Assembly: GCA_019787685.1 (NCBI GenBank) | Contig: JAHNUO010000005.1 | Span: 868,001-932,000 of the forward strand | DNA length: 64,000 bases | Direction of reading: 5' to 3' | Origin: Chiua virens | Lineage: Eukaryota; Basidiomycota; Agaricomycetes; Boletales; Boletaceae | Shown here: positions 61,866 to 64,000 of the stretch, one piece after another | How the letters are laid out: every line of letters begins with the position of its first letter | Numbering within the stretch: position 1 is the first letter of the stretch | Notes under the pieces: model-generated | The model's input: the letters and a program-made list of their open reading frames with translations, nothing else | Told to the model about the DNA's origin: nothing | Databases searched by the model: none | Position numbers and translations under genes: made by a program

Positions 61866-63138
61866 TCACGAACCAGCTGCAATTTCCCGCTGAAAATCCA
61901 CGTCGTAACCAACGCACTTCATGCACCATACGCGGACTACCTAGAAAGCTCATATAGTTACAATTCATACCAGGAATCAGAACCAAAAATACACACCACG
62001 TTGCCCTCGTTACATTCCCGAACAATGTCATCCGGACTCGCCTCGAATTTCTTCTTGGACCGGAGAGCAGCAGCAAGTTCTTGGAATGTAGGCTCTCGAC
62101 CTAGACGTGCTTCGCAGTACAATCTTGGCTCGGAGGCGATGGCCATCGATCGTGCTTCCCTTGCAAAACTGTTCTGCCCAATTTCGTTTCATCTACAAAG
62201 AAAAAATGTCATGTAAGTGTCCGATCTTTCTTTCCAGTCGGATCGGGACGAGTGGACCAAAAGTCTCACCTGGTGCGACTGTGCGTTCCACTCGTCGCGC
62301 ACGAGAGGCGGCGCTGCCGTCAATGCATACTGACCCATGTATTGCCATGCATGGATCCCCACACGTACGACGACGCGCATGATCTTTGGCCACCGTTCTT
62401 CACCATGCTTGCCAAACTTGAGAAAAAATCCCGGCGCGCCCGGCCAAAGAGGGACGTGCGGGTCATATTTGGGATTGATGTACATGAAATCGTCCAGTCC
62501 ATGCGTGAAGTTCTTGCTGGCCTGGGGAAACATGTCGCTCGGGCGGCCACCCCAAGTGCGGGACATGAACATCCTTGTCGCGGTCGCCTCGAGGAGAGGT
62601 TGAGGGACGTCGAGGTCGATCGTCTCCAGCCCTATGAGTGCGAGTCGGTCTCGGACGATGTTTTCGAACGAGATGTCTTCGGGTTTGACCTCGCTTTTGA
62701 TCCTCGCCTAAGAAAAAGCTACGGTGAACGCGTGTACGGGTGACGCCCAAATAAAGATATCATATACCTTGAGGAGGAAGGGAAACTTGATCTCTTGTTC
62801 CTCCGCCTTGAGTGGGGGTATTGGCTGTGATTGTTCTCCGGAAGCAGGCGCCAGCTGTTGTCCTGTCCTCGTTCCTGTTCTCGTTTCGCAGTCGATCGAC
62901 TTGTCGCAACGTCGGGACGAGGACCTCGACTCTGATAGTCCCCCGCTGCTGCCGTCCGAGACCAGCTTGTCGCCGATCATTGACCGACGTGCCGTTTTCG
63001 CGTAACTTGTAGGATAGCCGCCTGGTTCGATGGGGACGCTGTAGTGAAACCCCTTTGATCAGTCAATCCCCGATTTGATCGCTCGTTGTCCTGCCTTACC
63101 GTCGTGGTGGAACTGAGCCCGTCGCTGCGGGGAGGCAT
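61866..63138 (-). CDS. DUF6697-like protein, unknown function
   Basis: Start at 63138 (MPPRSDGLSSTTT); a disordered N-terminus with SSGGLSESRSSSRR, then FPFLLK, an intron, IKSEVKPEDISFENIVRDRL and the domain: ATRMFMSRTWGGRPSDMFPQ, GLDDFMYINPKYDPHVPLWP, GAPGFFLKFGKHGEERWPKI, VRVGIHAWQYMGQYALT, then NWAEQFCKG, RLRAKIVLRST, LGREPTFQELAAAL and a final exon VWCMKCVGYDVDFQREIAAG, stop 61866. The S-R-T-x-G-G start, the G-x-x-G middle and the WCMKCVGYD end are what I recall of DUF6697, a family seen in basidiomycetes. One extra base near 62104 (RST to LGREP) breaks the frame. No catalytic motif is evident. Confidence 0.65.
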
Positions 63139-63376
63139 CTTTGACTTGAAATCTTAGTCGCGAGGAAGTTGAGAACGCGGGCTGCAGCGATCTCGACGCG
63201 CAATCTGGCGCGTTCAACCAGAGTGTGGACTCTTCAAGCGTTCAAACTTGTACTGGCGATGGCATGGAATCGAGAACGGGCAGATGCAAACTACACGTGT
63301 CGAACCGCGGTGAACCCGCAGCTCGGTTCGCCTAAGTTCAAGCCGATTACACCAAGCACGTTGTATTAGTCTAATC

Positions 63377-64000
63377 TCACAATATCATCGTCTTTGTATC
63401 CACATTCCTGCGGGTTGCTTTGACCCTGCCCCTCGACCTCGCACTCCGTCTCGCCTCCTTGGCCACCGCACTCCTGTACTCCTCCACCTTGAGTATCCCC
63501 ACCACCTTTCTCGCAGCCTCCACATCATTATGCAAATAAAGTGCTTTGATGAACATCTTGAACAACGGCTTCGCATGCTTCTCAAATGAGACAAAGGTTG
63601 GAAGCTTCGAAAAGCCAGCCGTTCCCAAGGACAACGTCTGTCGCGTACCAAAGGGTGGATGCAGGGTCGAATACTCCGCAGCGGGGCACCCACCCCTAAC
63701 GAGTTGATCAAACAACTCGCGAAGCCGCGGGGAATCGAACGCTGACCGCCAGTCGATCAAAACTCTGACCAAGATGTTGACGGTCACTCGATCAGGTCGA
63801 AAATTGTGGTCCTGAACAAGGTTCTCCAGCAAAGCGAGGAATTTGCGAACGCGTTTTCCATTACGTGGCGCGGGTTGACGAGATACTCCATGGAGCAAGA
63901 TATTCCCCAGGGCCGTACACCGCTTAGAGGGGAGCGTAGGCACTGCGCAGGTATAAACGCGTTTGGCAGCAAGAACACGACCTGATCTCAAAAGCTCCTG
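63377..64000 (-). CDS. PPR-like protein, C-terminal part (cut by window edge)
   Basis: Open to the right edge, stop at 63377. The visible 207 residues are helical, basic and repeat-like: TLPSKRCTALGNILLHGVSR, KFLALLENLVQDHNF, RPDRVTVNILVRVLIDWRSA, LRELFDQLVRGGCP, KPLFKMFIKALYLHNDVEAA, then a basic tail KEARRSARSRGRVKATRR. The spacing and residues (P-D-x-V-T-x-N-I-L) fit pentatricopeptide repeats, which bind organellar RNA, so a mitochondrial RNA factor is likely. The N-terminus with any targeting sequence is outside the window. Confidence 0.6.
   Translation of the reverse strand, partial: QELLRSGRVLAAKRVYTCAVPTLPSKRCTALGNILLHGVSRQPAPRNGKRVRKFLALLENLVQDHNFRPDRVTVNILVRVLIDWRSAFDSPRLRELFDQLVRGGCPAAEYSTLHPPFGTRQTLSLGTAGFSKLPTFVSFEKHAKPLFKMFIKALYLHNDVEAARKVVGILKVEEYRSAVAKEARRSARSRGRVKATRRNVDTKTMIL

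Noticed and set aside
62252..62743. Plus-strand open frame of 163 codons
   Set aside because: It is the antisense shadow of the DUF6697-like exon, whose protein is clearly the meaningful one.

Overview
This window is nuclear DNA of a filamentous basidiomycete. The genes carry many short GT-AG introns (about 45-65 nt), some with tiny first exons, and several protein types are ones I know mainly from Agaricomycetes (DUF6533-like seven-helix proteins, DUF6697, three-domain paladin-like proteins, families of small P-loop GTPases). A Cantharellales member such as Rhizoctonia or Ceratobasidium would fit, but that is inference and not proven here. I recognised 28 protein-coding loci, two tRNA genes and several divergent promoter regions. 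I saw no virus, CRISPR array or intact transposon. || Layout. 1-5.9 kb: two rounds of a two-gene GTPase unit (type A then type B) on either side of a secreted GH10 xylanase; only the last GTPase is intact. 6.2-12.1 kb, minus strand: DNA ligase I and a serine/proline-rich nuclear protein with a SUMO-interaction motif. 12.3-17.3 kb: VPS51, an orphan tyrosine-rich protein, and a tail-anchored protein that may be Pex26-like. 17.4-24.4 kb: a dense housekeeping block of PWP1, eIF3j (HCR1), COQ9, eIF6 (TIF6) and NDUFAF7, that is ribosome assembly/translation plus mitochondrial respiration. 24.8-26.5 kb: a secreted pectin methylesterase. 26.7-31.6 kb, minus strand: a DUF6533-like membrane protein and a GMC oxidoreductase. 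31.7-36.1 kb: a RhoGAP and a membrane-anchored GH17 glucanase. 36.7-37.0 kb: two identical tRNA-Gly(CCC) genes as a divergent inverted pair. 37.1-42.1 kb: the Rag GTPase Gtr2/RagC and the polyphosphate polymerase VTC4, back to back. 42.6-50.2 kb, minus strand: a mucin-like single-pass membrane protein and a large paladin-like protein with three PTP-like phytase domains. 51.2-53.4 kb: a cytochrome P450. 55.4-58.2 kb: a vacuolar amino-acid transporter. 58.9-61.5 kb: a peroxiredoxin-like (AhpC/TSA) domain behind a long disordered extension. 61.9-63.1 kb: a DUF6697 protein. 63.4-64 kb: the end of a PPR-like protein. || The most important general observation is that many otherwise well-conserved genes, including ones expected to be essential (DNA ligase I, PWP1, eIF3j, COQ9, NDUFAF7, VTC4), contain single-base frame breaks, mostly one extra base, where translation resumes in the neighbouring frame with no missing residues. 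This looks like uncorrected assembly indels rather than pseudogenisation, so gene models here should be read across frames. The most biologically interesting points are the duplicated A-B GTPase unit, a GC-AG intron that splits the haem-cysteine codon of the P450, the inverted tRNA-Gly pair, the shared Gtr2/VTC4 promoter, and the peroxiredoxin-like domain fused to a long disordered region.
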